A stretch of DNA of 64,000 nucleotides from Desulfolutivibrio sulfoxidireducens. GTDB lineage: Bacteria > Desulfobacterota > Desulfovibrionia > Desulfovibrionales > Desulfovibrionaceae. Position 1 is the first letter of the stretch. The number at the start of each line of letters is the position of its first letter. The notes under the pieces are model-generated. The model worked only from the letters and a program-made list of their open reading frames with translations. It was not told the DNA's origin and did not search any database. The stretch is taken from contig NZ_CP045508.1 of NCBI RefSeq assembly GCF_013376475.1, positions 1,671,501-1,735,500 of the forward strand, given 5' to 3'. The position numbers were made by a program, and so were the translations under genes. Positions 16,529 to 24,541 of this stretch are shown one piece after another.

Positions 16529-17275
16529 TTACGTTGCTACCGAACTCCCAGATGGATGCTTGGCGTTGTGGCCGTTTTGCAGGCTCGTTTCCATGATGGT
16601 TCCGTCGTCCATGTGGGCGATGCGGTCGGCGTACTGGAAGATGCGCGAGTCGTGGGTCACGATCACCAGGGCCCGGTTGTCCTTGACGGCCAGGGATTTG
16701 AGCATGTCCAGGACTCGCGTCCCGGTCTCGTGGTCCAGGGCGCTTGTCGGCTCGTCGCAGACCACAAGTCCCGGGTCGTGCGCCAGGGCCCGGGCAATGG
16801 CCACGCGTTGCTGTTGGCCGCCCGAGAGCTGGGTGGGCAGGGAGTTGCGGCGGCTCTCGAGTCCCACCCGGGAAAGCTGGATTTCGGCCTGGCGCTGGGC
16901 GGCATCCCGTTTCACCCCGTTGATCAGAAGCGGCACGGAGATGTTTTCCAGGGCCGTCAGGCAGGGCACCAGGTTGAAGGCCTGGAACACGAACCCGATG
17001 TGCCGGCCGCGAAAGCGCACCCGTTCCCGTTTGGAGAGGCGGGCCAGGTCCTGTCCGAAGAGTTCGCAGCTCCCCGTGTCCTGGTCCAGGATGCCGGCGA
17101 TGACCGAAATGAGCGTGGTCTTGCCGCATCCGGACGGACCGACCAGCATGAGCAGTTCGCCCGGGAGCACGTCCAGATCCACCCCGCGCAGGGCCGGGGT
17201 GCTGGTCTCGCCCGATCCATAGGTCTTGGTCAGGCCCCGGCAGATGACCACGGGCCGTGTGGCGTCTCGTTCCAT
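16529..17275 (-). CDS. ABC exporter ATPase subunit (DevA/LolD/MacB type)
   Basis: 248 residues. Walker A GPSGCGKT (46-53), Q-loop FQAFNLVP, signature [15 protein letters not shown], Walker [13 protein letters not shown], and H-loop VIVTHDSR are all intact. The pattern is that of MacB-like ATPases that drive FtsX-type permeases by mechanotransmission. ATG 17275 overlaps the permease stop, so the pair is coupled. Confidence 0.94.
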   Translation of the reverse strand: MERDATRPVVICRGLTKTYGSGETSTPALRGVDLDVLPGELLMLVGPSGCGKTTLISVIAGILDQDTGSCELFGQDLARLSKRERVRFRGRHIGFVFQAFNLVPCLTALENISVPLLINGVKRDAAQRQAEIQLSRVGLESRRNSLPTQLSGGQQQRVAIARALAHDPGLVVCDEPTSALDHETGTRVLDMLKSLAVKDNRALVIVTHDSRIFQYADRIAHMDDGTIMETSLQNGHNAKHPSGSSVAT

Positions 17276-18438
17276 CAGCTTTTGAACACCTCGGCCGGTT
17301 CGAGCCGAAGCACCTTGCGGGCGCTGAAAAAGGCCGCCGCCAGCACGATCAGAAGGACAGCCAGGCCGCTTGCGCCCAGAAGCGGCAGCCCGACCTCGAG
17401 TTTGATGTCGTTGTTGGACCAGGTGGAGGCGGCGAAGGCCGCGGTCAGGCCGGAGCCGAGGCCGAATCCGAGGAGTCCGGCCAAAAGGGCCTGGAGCAGG
17501 ATCATGCCCAAAAGCGTGCGGTCCGTGGCCCCCATGGCCTTGAACACCCCGAAGTAGCGCAGGTTGTCCAGGGTGAAATTGTAGAAAATCTGGCCGGTGA
17601 CCGCCGTGCCCACCACGAAGCCCACCAGGACCACGAAGCCGAAGTTGATGAGCATGGAGGAGTTGTGGAGCATGAAATCCAGGGAGCGCTTTTTGAACTC
17701 CCCGGCGGTGTAGGCGGCCAGGTCCGTGGCCTTGGCGATGCGCCGGGCCACGGCCTCCGGGGACTGGTCGGGCTTGGCCTTGGCCAGGATGAACGACAAC
17801 AGCTTGCGTTCGCTGGAAGCGTAATTTTTGGCCTTGCTGTAGGTGGTGTACAGCACGGGATCGGAATGGAAGGTCGGCGTGCCCTTGGCGATGCCCACCA
17901 CCGTGGCCCGCTTCTCGTCGATCTCCAGGGTGTCCCCGACCCGTAGCGGAATCCCCGGCTCCCCGGGCCGGCCCATCTGCTTGGCCAGGCGGCCGTTGGC
18001 CCCGGCCTGGTCCACGATGACCGCGTCGGGCATGCGCAGGTCCGAGAGCTTGCCCTCCACCATGGTGCCCGGTCCGCCGATCAGGGTGGCGTCGTCGAGA
18101 CCCAGCATCACCGCCCGCTCCAGTTCGCCGTTTTCCAGGCGCACGGTCAGGCTGCCCTTGTACAGGGGCACGGCCCATTCCACGCCCTCGATGCCCCGCA
18201 CGCGGTAGAGCTGGGTGTCCAAAAGGGCTCTGGAATCCTCGCTGGTGCGCACTTTCGGGTCCATGACCCAGATGTCCGGAAGGCTTATGTCCGTGATCAG
18301 GCTGTAGGTGTGGGACAGCATGGTCACAAGGATGCTGGGCTGCTGGATGATGATGATCGAGGACATGGCGATGCCGATGATGATGCCCAGGTATTTCCCC
18401 CGGTCGCCGAAGAGCATCTGGAGAGCGATTCTATACAT
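17275..18438 (-). CDS. FtsX-type ABC permease (DevC-like)
   Basis: 387 residues. One N-terminal membrane helix (YLGIIIGIAMSSIIII), a periplasmic domain of about 200 residues, then three C-terminal helices (for example NFGFVVLVGFVVGTAVTGQIFY and LLIVLAAAFF) with the conserved RKVLRLEPAEVF end. That layout is the MacB/DevC permease plan. It is the first gene of the four-gene efflux operon; a 278-base upstream region with TGTGCA half-sites precedes it. The substrate cannot be read. Confidence 0.92.
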   Translation of the reverse strand: MYRIALQMLFGDRGKYLGIIIGIAMSSIIIIQQPSILVTMLSHTYSLITDISLPDIWVMDPKVRTSEDSRALLDTQLYRVRGIEGVEWAVPLYKGSLTVRLENGELERAVMLGLDDATLIGGPGTMVEGKLSDLRMPDAVIVDQAGANGRLAKQMGRPGEPGIPLRVGDTLEIDEKRATVVGIAKGTPTFHSDPVLYTTYSKAKNYASSERKLLSFILAKAKPDQSPEAVARRIAKATDLAAYTAGEFKKRSLDFMLHNSSMLINFGFVVLVGFVVGTAVTGQIFYNFTLDNLRYFGVFKAMGATDRTLLGMILLQALLAGLLGFGLGSGLTAAFAASTWSNNDIKLEVGLPLLGASGLAVLLIVLAAAFFSARKVLRLEPAEVFKS

Positions 18439-18638
18439 GGTTCTGCTTGAAAACGGTCGTTGTCACGAGGAAGAAGGATGTTGTTTCGAGGTACAAAAAG
18501 GGACGGGGATTTCAAAACAACTCGCTCGAAGGATTGGAAATACCGCGCGAGACAGTGGCGTCGATTACCCTAGCAGTAACCATGCCTGTTAAAATAATGT
18601 GAAAAAAGAACAGGTTGAAATAGAAAAAGGAAAGGAGC

Positions 18639-18686
18639 TGCACATTTATGTGCAATATTGTGCACAATGTCTGCACATACTGCACA
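18639..18686. promoter_or_regulatory. Cluster of TGTGCA/TGCACA half-sites upstream of the efflux operon
   Basis: TGCACAT-TT-ATGTGCA (18639-18654) and ATTGTGCACAAT (18657-18668) are palindromes; TGCACA recurs at 18672 and 18681. The AT-rich stretch 18439-18716 around it has no gene. It lies about 200 bases before the permease start and just past the 3' end of the 18717-19211 gene, so a role as an operator for the efflux operon is likely. Confidence 0.55.
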
Positions 18687-18716
18687 AGCGTCTGGTTCGA
18701 AAAAAAACCTCTTGAT

Positions 18717-19211
18717 TCAGGCGGTCCCGGCTGTCTCGGAAGTGGCCGGGGTGTCCGGAGCCAAGGCGGGTTCGGCGGGCCGGGTCTTGGCGCGTCGTCC
18801 GCCGGGCACAAGCTGGCGCAGGGCCTCGGCGGCCTTTTCCGTCTCGGTACCCTTGCCCAGAAAGCGCATCTCGCCCTTGGGGGATATCCAGTGCCAGCCG
18901 GCCGGTTTGGTGAGCAGCGTGGCCCCGTGGCGTTCAAGGAATTCCAGGGACGCGGTTTTTACCGTCTCTTTTTCCAGGTCCGCGAGAAGGAGTTCGTTGT
19001 CGAGCACCACCGAGGCGTTGCGAAAGATCTCGAAGGCCCCGTGGACCACGTCGAACAGGGAGAAGTCCCCGGCCTTGCGTCCCCCGGTGAGGATTTTTTC
19101 CAGAAGCCCCAGGTCTTTTTGCAGGATCTTGAGTTCCCGCAGGGCGATCTCCCGGGCTGTGGCGTTTTTTTCCCGAAGGGTTTTGGCGACGACAGCGACC
19201 GTGGTCTTCAT
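18717..19211 (-). CDS. Hypothetical protein, helical, function unknown
   Basis: 164 residues from ATG 19211 (GGGAGGA 6 bases upstream). The N-terminal two thirds are predicted helical and charged (REIALRELKILQKDLGLLEKIL), followed by GWHWISPKGEMRFLGKGTETEKAAEALRQL and a low-complexity Pro/Ala/Thr tail. There is no signal peptide or membrane segment. I do not recognise a family. It is upstream of the efflux operon on the same strand, separated by the half-site cluster. Confidence 0.65.
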   Translation of the reverse strand: MKTTVAVVAKTLREKNATAREIALRELKILQKDLGLLEKILTGGRKAGDFSLFDVVHGAFEIFRNASVVLDNELLLADLEKETVKTASLEFLERHGATLLTKPAGWHWISPKGEMRFLGKGTETEKAAEALRQLVPGGRRAKTRPAEPALAPDTPATSETAGTA

Positions 19212-19578
19212 GGGCGTCCTCCCTGTCTTTCGGGGAGACATATCCCGGTCCGTCCGGAAAGGAAACCGCTTGGCGGCCCAAAACGGCCGGTTCCGGGAGG
19301 TTTGCGCCCGGGGACGCCTGGCGTCGGTTCCTCACAATCAGGGTACACGAATCTTGAAAATAACACTTTAAAATAATTGTTTTTTCTTAAAAATACCGGC
19401 GTATTTCGCAAGGAACGCCATACGAGCGTGTCTTGTGGGACAAGGCGGCGCGCGACGCTTGCCCCCATGCGGGCGACGCGGTCAACGGGACGCGCCGATG
19501 GCGGCTTGCCAGGATCGGCCTTGGGCGGGTATGCGAGGGAGGCCGTTTGAATCCAGACCGGTTTTTTGAGGGGGGATA
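19212..19578. other. Intergenic region with AT-rich core
   Basis: No supportable gene. Bases about 19340-19400 are strikingly AT-rich against the surroundings and probably hold divergent promoters for the 19211 gene and the 19579 operon. I cannot pick a confident -35/-10 pair. Confidence 0.4.
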
Positions 19579-19897
19579 TTTGGACATCATCGACATCTTC
19601 GGTTTTCTGGCCGCCTCCGGGGCCGCCTCCGACTGGAAAGACACCTGGCCCTTCGGCCCGGGCTATGCCGAGGGGCTGGCGTCCTCGCTTCTGAAATTCG
19701 GGCTTATCGCGGTGTTCTTTCTGGGCATCGCCGGGCTGTTGCGTTTTCTCTTCGGCCCGGGCGGATTTATGCGCGACAAGGAATTCGATCTGCCGCCGGA
19801 AACGGCCGACCAGGCCGGCGAACCGGATCAGGCCGGTGATCGATCCGTGGGGGACGGAGCGGACGGCTCCAAAAAAACGGGCGGCCCGCATGCTTGA
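19579..19897 (+). CDS. Small single-pass membrane protein, function unknown
   Basis: About 105 residues if translation starts at TTG 19579, which follows GAGGGGGGATAT; the frame is open from 19433 and another candidate TTG is at 19547. The protein has one membrane helix (LLKFGLIAVFFLGIAGLLRFLF) and an acidic, low-complexity C-terminus. Its end overlaps the HD-domain gene by 8 bases, so it is probably the first gene of a short operon. Confidence 0.6.
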
Positions 19898-20681
19898 GCG
19901 GTTCATGGGGATGTTTTCGTCCTATGTGGACGGATATCTCACGGGCGATCCCCTGGACGTCGAGCGCCTGGCGCTCAAGCGCGACCATAGCCTGCGGGTG
20001 CTCGACGAGGCCCGGATGATCACCCAGGCCGTGGGGATCACCGGGGAATTGGCCGAGAGCATCCATGTCGCCGCCCTGTTGCACGACGTGGGACGGTTCC
20101 CCCAATACGCCGCCCACCGGACCTTCCGGGACGCGGTCAGCGTCAACCATGCCCGGCTGGGAACCAGGGTGCTGCGCCGCATGGGGATGCTGGCCCATCT
20201 GCCGCCGCGAACACGCTCCTTGATTCTCGGCGCCATTATCATGCATAACCGATTGGCCCTGCCCCGCGCCGTGGCCGCGGCCGCCCCGGACGATCCCCTG
20301 TCCCTGGCCGCTCGGGTGGTGCGCGATGCGGACAAACTGGACATCCTGCGGGTCATGGTGGAGCATTTCGACCAGGCCGGGGGACTCGACGAGGTGGTGA
20401 CCATGGGGCTGCCCGAGCGGCCCGGGGACTTTTCCCCGGAATTGGTGGAACCGATCATGCGTGGCCGGGTGGGATACTACCAGGATATGCGGTGCATCAA
20501 CGACTTGCGGCTCCTTTTGATTTCCTGGGTGCATGATTTCAATTTTCCGGCCTCGGTCCGGGCCGTTTTCCACAGGGGCCTTCTTGTGCGCCTGTTTGCC
20601 GGGCTTCCTTCGGCCAAAGAGATCACGTCCGCCAGGGAGCGGGTCTTTCGGCTGGCCCCTTGCGGGGAAAATTGCGCCTGA
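19890..20681 (+). CDS. HD-domain phosphohydrolase
   Basis: 263 residues. The HD fold hydrolyses phosphoesters, often nucleotides, with a metal held by His and Asp. Visible are His33, the HD pair His65-Asp66 in AALLHDVGRFPQ, His near 111 and Asp in RDADKLDIL. The substrate cannot be told from sequence. The start at 19890 overlaps the preceding small membrane protein gene, which suggests translational coupling. Confidence 0.88.
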   Translation: MLERFMGMFSSYVDGYLTGDPLDVERLALKRDHSLRVLDEARMITQAVGITGELAESIHVAALLHDVGRFPQYAAHRTFRDAVSVNHARLGTRVLRRMGMLAHLPPRTRSLILGAIIMHNRLALPRAVAAAAPDDPLSLAARVVRDADKLDILRVMVEHFDQAGGLDEVVTMGLPERPGDFSPELVEPIMRGRVGYYQDMRCINDLRLLLISWVHDFNFPASVRAVFHRGLLVRLFAGLPSAKEITSARERVFRLAPCGENCA

Positions 20682-20701
20682 GGGCGCGGGCGACGCAGTG
20701 T

Positions 20702-21793
20702 ATGGAACGCACCTCGACCGTCTTCGACACCGTGGTCATCCTGACCAACAGCGACGAGAACGCCAGGCGGGACCGCTACACCCTGCAGCATTTTCGTCCC
20801 AGGAGCGTGGTCAGCTTTTCCAGCGGTTCCGAGGCCATCGACTATTTGAGCGTCAATCGGGCGGACATGGTGCTGCTTGATTCCACCCTGGACGACATGG
20901 ACGGGGTGCGGTTTCTCAAACTCGTGCGCCACAACATGCAGCTCAAGGACACCCCGGTGGTCATGGTCACCACCGACAGCACCCGCAACCGGGTCCTCGA
21001 TGCCATCGCCGCCGGGTGCGCCGGGTACATCATCCGTCCCTATTCCGCGGAGACCTTCAAACAGCACGTGCTGCGCGCCTCCCAGGTGGAGCGCATGACC
21101 GAGATCGAACAGCAGCAGGTGAGAGACGCCCGCGAGATGGTGGACATGGGCAACTTCGACGACGCCATCGAGGCCTTCGAGGAGATCGTCTCCGAGCAGA
21201 ACCTGGCCCGCAAGTACTACGACATGGGGTGCAAGTACCTGGTCAAACAGAAATACGGCCAGGCCATCATCGCCTTCAAAAAGGCGGTCAAGATCAACGA
21301 CCTGTTCGCCGAGGCCTACAAGGGGCTGGCCGAGGCCTACAAGGGCAAAAACGAGATGGAGCAGTACAAGCTCTACATACAGAAGGCCGCCGAGGTCTAT
21401 GCCCAGTTCGACCGCATGGAGGAGACCAAGGAACTTTTTATCGAGGTGCTCAAATACGACGCCACCACGCCCAATCCCTTCAATACCCTGGGGGTGCGCC
21501 TGCGCAAGAGCGGGGACCTGGCCGGGGCCATGCACGCCTATCGGCAGGCCGTGGAACTGACGCCCGAGGACGAGAACATCTTTTTCAACATGTCCAAGGC
21601 CTATTATTTCATGGGCAATATCGCCGAGGCCAAGACAAACGTGGAACAAGCCCTGCAGCTTAATCCCGGCTTTGCCGAGGGCCGCAAGCTCTACCGCAAG
21701 CTTTTCGGAAAGGAATTTCCCAGGCCCGCGCCCGAAGACACGACGGGACGCCGACCAAATGCCGCTTATCATGCCTCGGTCCGTGACGACTGA
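20702..21793 (+). CDS. Response-regulator receiver domain fused to TPR repeats
   Basis: 363 residues. Residues 8-128 are a CheY-like receiver with acidic pocket SDE (17-19), phospho-acceptor Asp60 in LLDSTLDDMDG and Thr90 in VMVTTDS. The conserved Lys of the KP motif is Arg112 (IIRPYS), which could alter phosphorylation. Residues about 135-345 hold TPR units (AIEAFEEIVSEQNLARKYY, AIIAFKKAVKINDLFAEAY, PFNTLGVRLRKSGDLAGAM, IFFNMSKAYYFMGNIAEAK). With no DNA-binding output it must act by protein contacts. It is 20 bases after the HD gene and near the motor operon on the other strand, so a link to motility is possible but unproven. Confidence 0.9.
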   Translation: MERTSTVFDTVVILTNSDENARRDRYTLQHFRPRSVVSFSSGSEAIDYLSVNRADMVLLDSTLDDMDGVRFLKLVRHNMQLKDTPVVMVTTDSTRNRVLDAIAAGCAGYIIRPYSAETFKQHVLRASQVERMTEIEQQQVRDAREMVDMGNFDDAIEAFEEIVSEQNLARKYYDMGCKYLVKQKYGQAIIAFKKAVKINDLFAEAYKGLAEAYKGKNEMEQYKLYIQKAAEVYAQFDRMEETKELFIEVLKYDATTPNPFNTLGVRLRKSGDLAGAMHAYRQAVELTPEDENIFFNMSKAYYFMGNIAEAKTNVEQALQLNPGFAEGRKLYRKLFGKEFPRPAPEDTTGRRPNAAYHASVRDD

Positions 21794-21964
21794 CGGGAAA
21801 CCTTGCCTGCGCCCTGACGAATCGGGCTGGCTTTTTCTTTCGGCGGGGACGGATGCTCCGGCGGCCAAGGGCCTCGCCCGGTGGCATTCCGTCACAGCTC
21901 CAGCATGTCGGACGGTCGCTTCATGCGCCCGAGGGCCACGAGAGGCCTTGGGCGCGAATCGGAA

Positions 21965-22834
21965 TCACTCTTCCCCAAGGGCCTTGGTCCCGAGCTTGAA
22001 GAAAAAATGCCTGAGCCCGGGCTCGCCCGGCTCAACCCCCCTTTTGCGCAAAAAGGCCAGAAAGGCCTTTGCCTCCTCCACCTCCGGGTTGATCTCGAAG
22101 GTCTTTCGCAGGTGCCCGAAGGCCGATTCCAGGTCGCCCTTCTCGAACATGGCCCGGGCCATGTTCAGATAGATGTTCTCGTCGCGCGGGGACAGCTCCG
22201 CGGCCCGGCCGTAATAGCGCATGGCCTCGTCAAAGAGACGTTTCTTGCGCAGTGCGATGCCGAACTCGTTGAACAGGTGCTTGTGGGCCTCCTCGAAGCT
22301 CTCGTCCATCTCCACCAGCCGTGAAAAGACGTATCGGCCCTTGTCGAGCTGGTTGAGGGCCAAATAGGCCAGGCCGAGTCCGAAATTGGCCCGGATGTTC
22401 TCCTCGTCGATGCGCAGGACCATCTGGTATTCGATCTTGGCCTCCACATCCATGTCCTGCTTGCGGTACCAGTCGCCGCGCAGGACCCGCTGGGTCACGT
22501 AACGGTAGCCCAGTTCCGGTTCCAGGGAATAGTCCCGGAAAAACGCCTCCTTCTCCACCAGGCACGGTTGGCCGGCGGGCATGAAGTGCTTGTCCAGCCG
22601 CTTGAGCGCGACCATGTCCGATTCGCATTCCGAGGCGAACCAATAGATCTTGTCCGGGGCGAACCCGTTCTCGTCCTCCCCGGCGCGGCCCTGGCCGGCC
22701 CCGCCCTCGTCGGCATCGGACGCGGGGGACGGATCGGCGCCCGGGGCCGGCGAGGAAAAGATGCCCTTTATTTTCCGGAACTCGAAACCGTCGTCGATGA
22801 CCGGCGGTGGGGTGGCCGTCTCTTCTTTTGGCAT
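21965..22834 (-). CDS. TPR-repeat protein at the end of the motAB operon
   Basis: 289 residues. A Pro/Ala/Gly-rich stretch near residues 25-55 is followed by WFASECESDMVALKRLDKHFMP and four or more TPR motifs (NFGLGLAYLALNQLDKGRYVF, FGIALRKKRLFDEAMRYYGRA, IYLNMARAMFEKGDLESAFGH). It lies 30 bases after motB on the same strand. Its C-terminal TPRs resemble those of the receiver-TPR protein encoded opposite, which hints at a shared partner. No signal peptide. Confidence 0.85.
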   Translation of the reverse strand: MPKEETATPPPVIDDGFEFRKIKGIFSSPAPGADPSPASDADEGGAGQGRAGEDENGFAPDKIYWFASECESDMVALKRLDKHFMPAGQPCLVEKEAFFRDYSLEPELGYRYVTQRVLRGDWYRKQDMDVEAKIEYQMVLRIDEENIRANFGLGLAYLALNQLDKGRYVFSRLVEMDESFEEAHKHLFNEFGIALRKKRLFDEAMRYYGRAAELSPRDENIYLNMARAMFEKGDLESAFGHLRKTFEINPEVEEAKAFLAFLRKRGVEPGEPGLRHFFFKLGTKALGEE

Positions 22835-22863
22835 GTCGGGCCGCGCCTTGTCGCGACCGGTGC

Positions 22864-23640
22864 TTACGGGCTGACCAGGATGACCACCCGGCGGTTTTTG
22901 GCCTGGTTTTCGGGGATGGGCCTTCCGTCCGGGCCGGTGTTGGGGGCCAGGGGTTTGGTGTCGGCCAGGCCCACGACCTTGAGGTCGTCCTTGGGGATGC
23001 CGTGGTCCATGAGGAACCGGGCCACCCGGCTGGCCCTGGCCGAGGACAGCTCCCAGTTGGAGGGGTAGAGCCAGGATTCGATGGGCATGTTGTCCGTATG
23101 CCCCTCCACGGTGATCTTGACCGGAAGGCCCTTGAGGGAATCGGCGATGTCCGTCAACAGGGCCAGGGAGGCGGGTTTTATCTCGGCGCTGGCCAGGTCG
23201 AAAAAGGCCGCGCCGCGAAGGCTCACGGCCAGGGTCTGGCCGGTCTGGATGATTTCCGCCTGCCCGGTCTTCCCGGCCAGCTTGGTCGCGATCTCGGTAC
23301 GAAACTGGTCGATGTTCTTGGGAGGAGGGGGGGGGGAGGCCTGGGCCCGGACCTCCGGCTGGACCGGCGCGGGCTTTTTTGTCGTGTCCTGAACCGGCGG
23401 GGTTTTTTGCCTTTTTTCAGGCCGAGGGACCGGCTTGGCCACCGGCTCCTGGCGCCGTTCTTTGGTCATGGCCTTTTCCATCACCCCGGCCACGGTCTCG
23501 TAGCGGAGGACGTCCAGCTTGGACACGGACAGGATGACCACGAAGAAGCACAAAATAAGCGTCATCATGTCCGCCAGGGAGAGTTGCCAGTATTCCTCGC
23601 CGTCGTCTCGCGGCTTGCGCAAATCCGAGAGTTTGAGCAT
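22864..23640 (-). CDS. motB: Flagellar motor stator protein MotB
   Basis: 258 residues. MotB anchors the stator to peptidoglycan and carries the proton- or sodium-binding Asp. Here that is Asp24 in LSLADMMTLILCFFVVILS, followed by one membrane helix, a long Pro/Lys linker, and an OmpA-type domain with VEGHTDNMPI and NWELSSARASRVARFL. GGAGG sits 5 bases before ATG 23640; the open frame further upstream is not used. Confidence 0.95.
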   Translation of the reverse strand: MLKLSDLRKPRDDGEEYWQLSLADMMTLILCFFVVILSVSKLDVLRYETVAGVMEKAMTKERRQEPVAKPVPRPEKRQKTPPVQDTTKKPAPVQPEVRAQASPPPPPKNIDQFRTEIATKLAGKTGQAEIIQTGQTLAVSLRGAAFFDLASAEIKPASLALLTDIADSLKGLPVKITVEGHTDNMPIESWLYPSNWELSSARASRVARFLMDHGIPKDDLKVVGLADTKPLAPNTGPDGRPIPENQAKNRRVVILVSP

Positions 23641-23743
23641 CACGCCTCCGTCCCGGACGATGTCCAGGCGGGATGACGGGCTCGGCGCCGCGTCGCATGG
23701 TGTCGTCTGGCGTGGGCCGCGCGCCAATCCGAAGGCGCGCGCA

Positions 23744-24541
23744 TCACGTTCCGGCCCTGGCCGGCGTCTCCCGCTTGCCGACCGATGCCCAGCGTCGGGG
23801 CGGCAGATAGGCCTTGAGCTTGTCCAAAACGATGGCCGCCGGGGTCTTGTCCTTGATGAAAAGCGTGCCGTCGCGGATCACGCACATCAGGATCACCCGC
23901 TCCTCGATGCGTTTTTCCACCTTGATGGCCACGGGCAAAAAAAGCACGTTGGCCAGAAGGATGCCGTACAGGGTGGTGGTCAGGGCCACGGCCATCTGGA
24001 ACCCGAGTTGCGACAAGCCCCCGGCCATGGACTGCATCATGCCGATCAGCCCGATGAGGGTGCCGATGATGCCGTAGGCCGGGGACAGCTTGGCCATGGT
24101 CCGGTAGATGCCGGCCGAGGAGATTTCCTGCTGGTAGGTCTGCTCGATGCGGGTGTCGAGGATCTCTTTTATCTCCTCGCGGCTGTAGCCGTCGACAAGC
24201 ATCTGGATGGCGTTTTTGAGAAATTCGTTCTCGATGCCGGGCAGGGCCGTCTCCAGGTGGATCTTGCCCCGGGTCGAGGCCTCGCGGGCGATGCGCACGA
24301 TCTCCTCGATGTAGTTGCCGATGGGCAGTTCCTCGCGCTTTAAGGCCATGAGGAAGGTGCTGAAGACCCGCATGACCTCCTTCATCGGGAAGCAGATGAA
24401 GGTGGAGGCCAGGGTGCCGCCGATGACGATGGCCAGGCCCGGAAAGTTGATGAAGACCCCGATGTCGTCGGTGGAGAGAAAGGTGGCGTAGAAAAGGATG
24501 CCGATGCCGAAGATGATGCCGATGACCGTGGCGATGTTCAC
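23744..24541 (-). CDS. motA: Flagellar motor stator protein MotA
   Basis: 265 residues, four membrane helices: two at the N-terminus (IGIIFGIGILFYATF and GLAIVIGGTLASTFICF) and two after a cytoplasmic loop (IIGTLIGLIGMMQSM and GFQMAVALTTTLYGILLANVLFLPVAIKV). The cytoplasmic segment with SREEIKEIL faces FliG. ATG 24541 overlaps the stop of the cNMP-binding gene (ATGA), so the three genes form one unit. Confidence 0.95.
   Translation of the reverse strand: MNIATVIGIIFGIGILFYATFLSTDDIGVFINFPGLAIVIGGTLASTFICFPMKEVMRVFSTFLMALKREELPIGNYIEEIVRIAREASTRGKIHLETALPGIENEFLKNAIQMLVDGYSREEIKEILDTRIEQTYQQEISSAGIYRTMAKLSPAYGIIGTLIGLIGMMQSMAGGLSQLGFQMAVALTTTLYGILLANVLFLPVAIKVEKRIEERVILMCVIRDGTLFIKDKTPAAIVLDKLKAYLPPRRWASVGKRETPARAGT

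Noticed and set aside
18512-18937. A 141-codon minus-strand frame across the half-site cluster
   Set aside because: It overlaps the 18717-19211 gene in another frame and has no family resemblance or ribosome-binding site.
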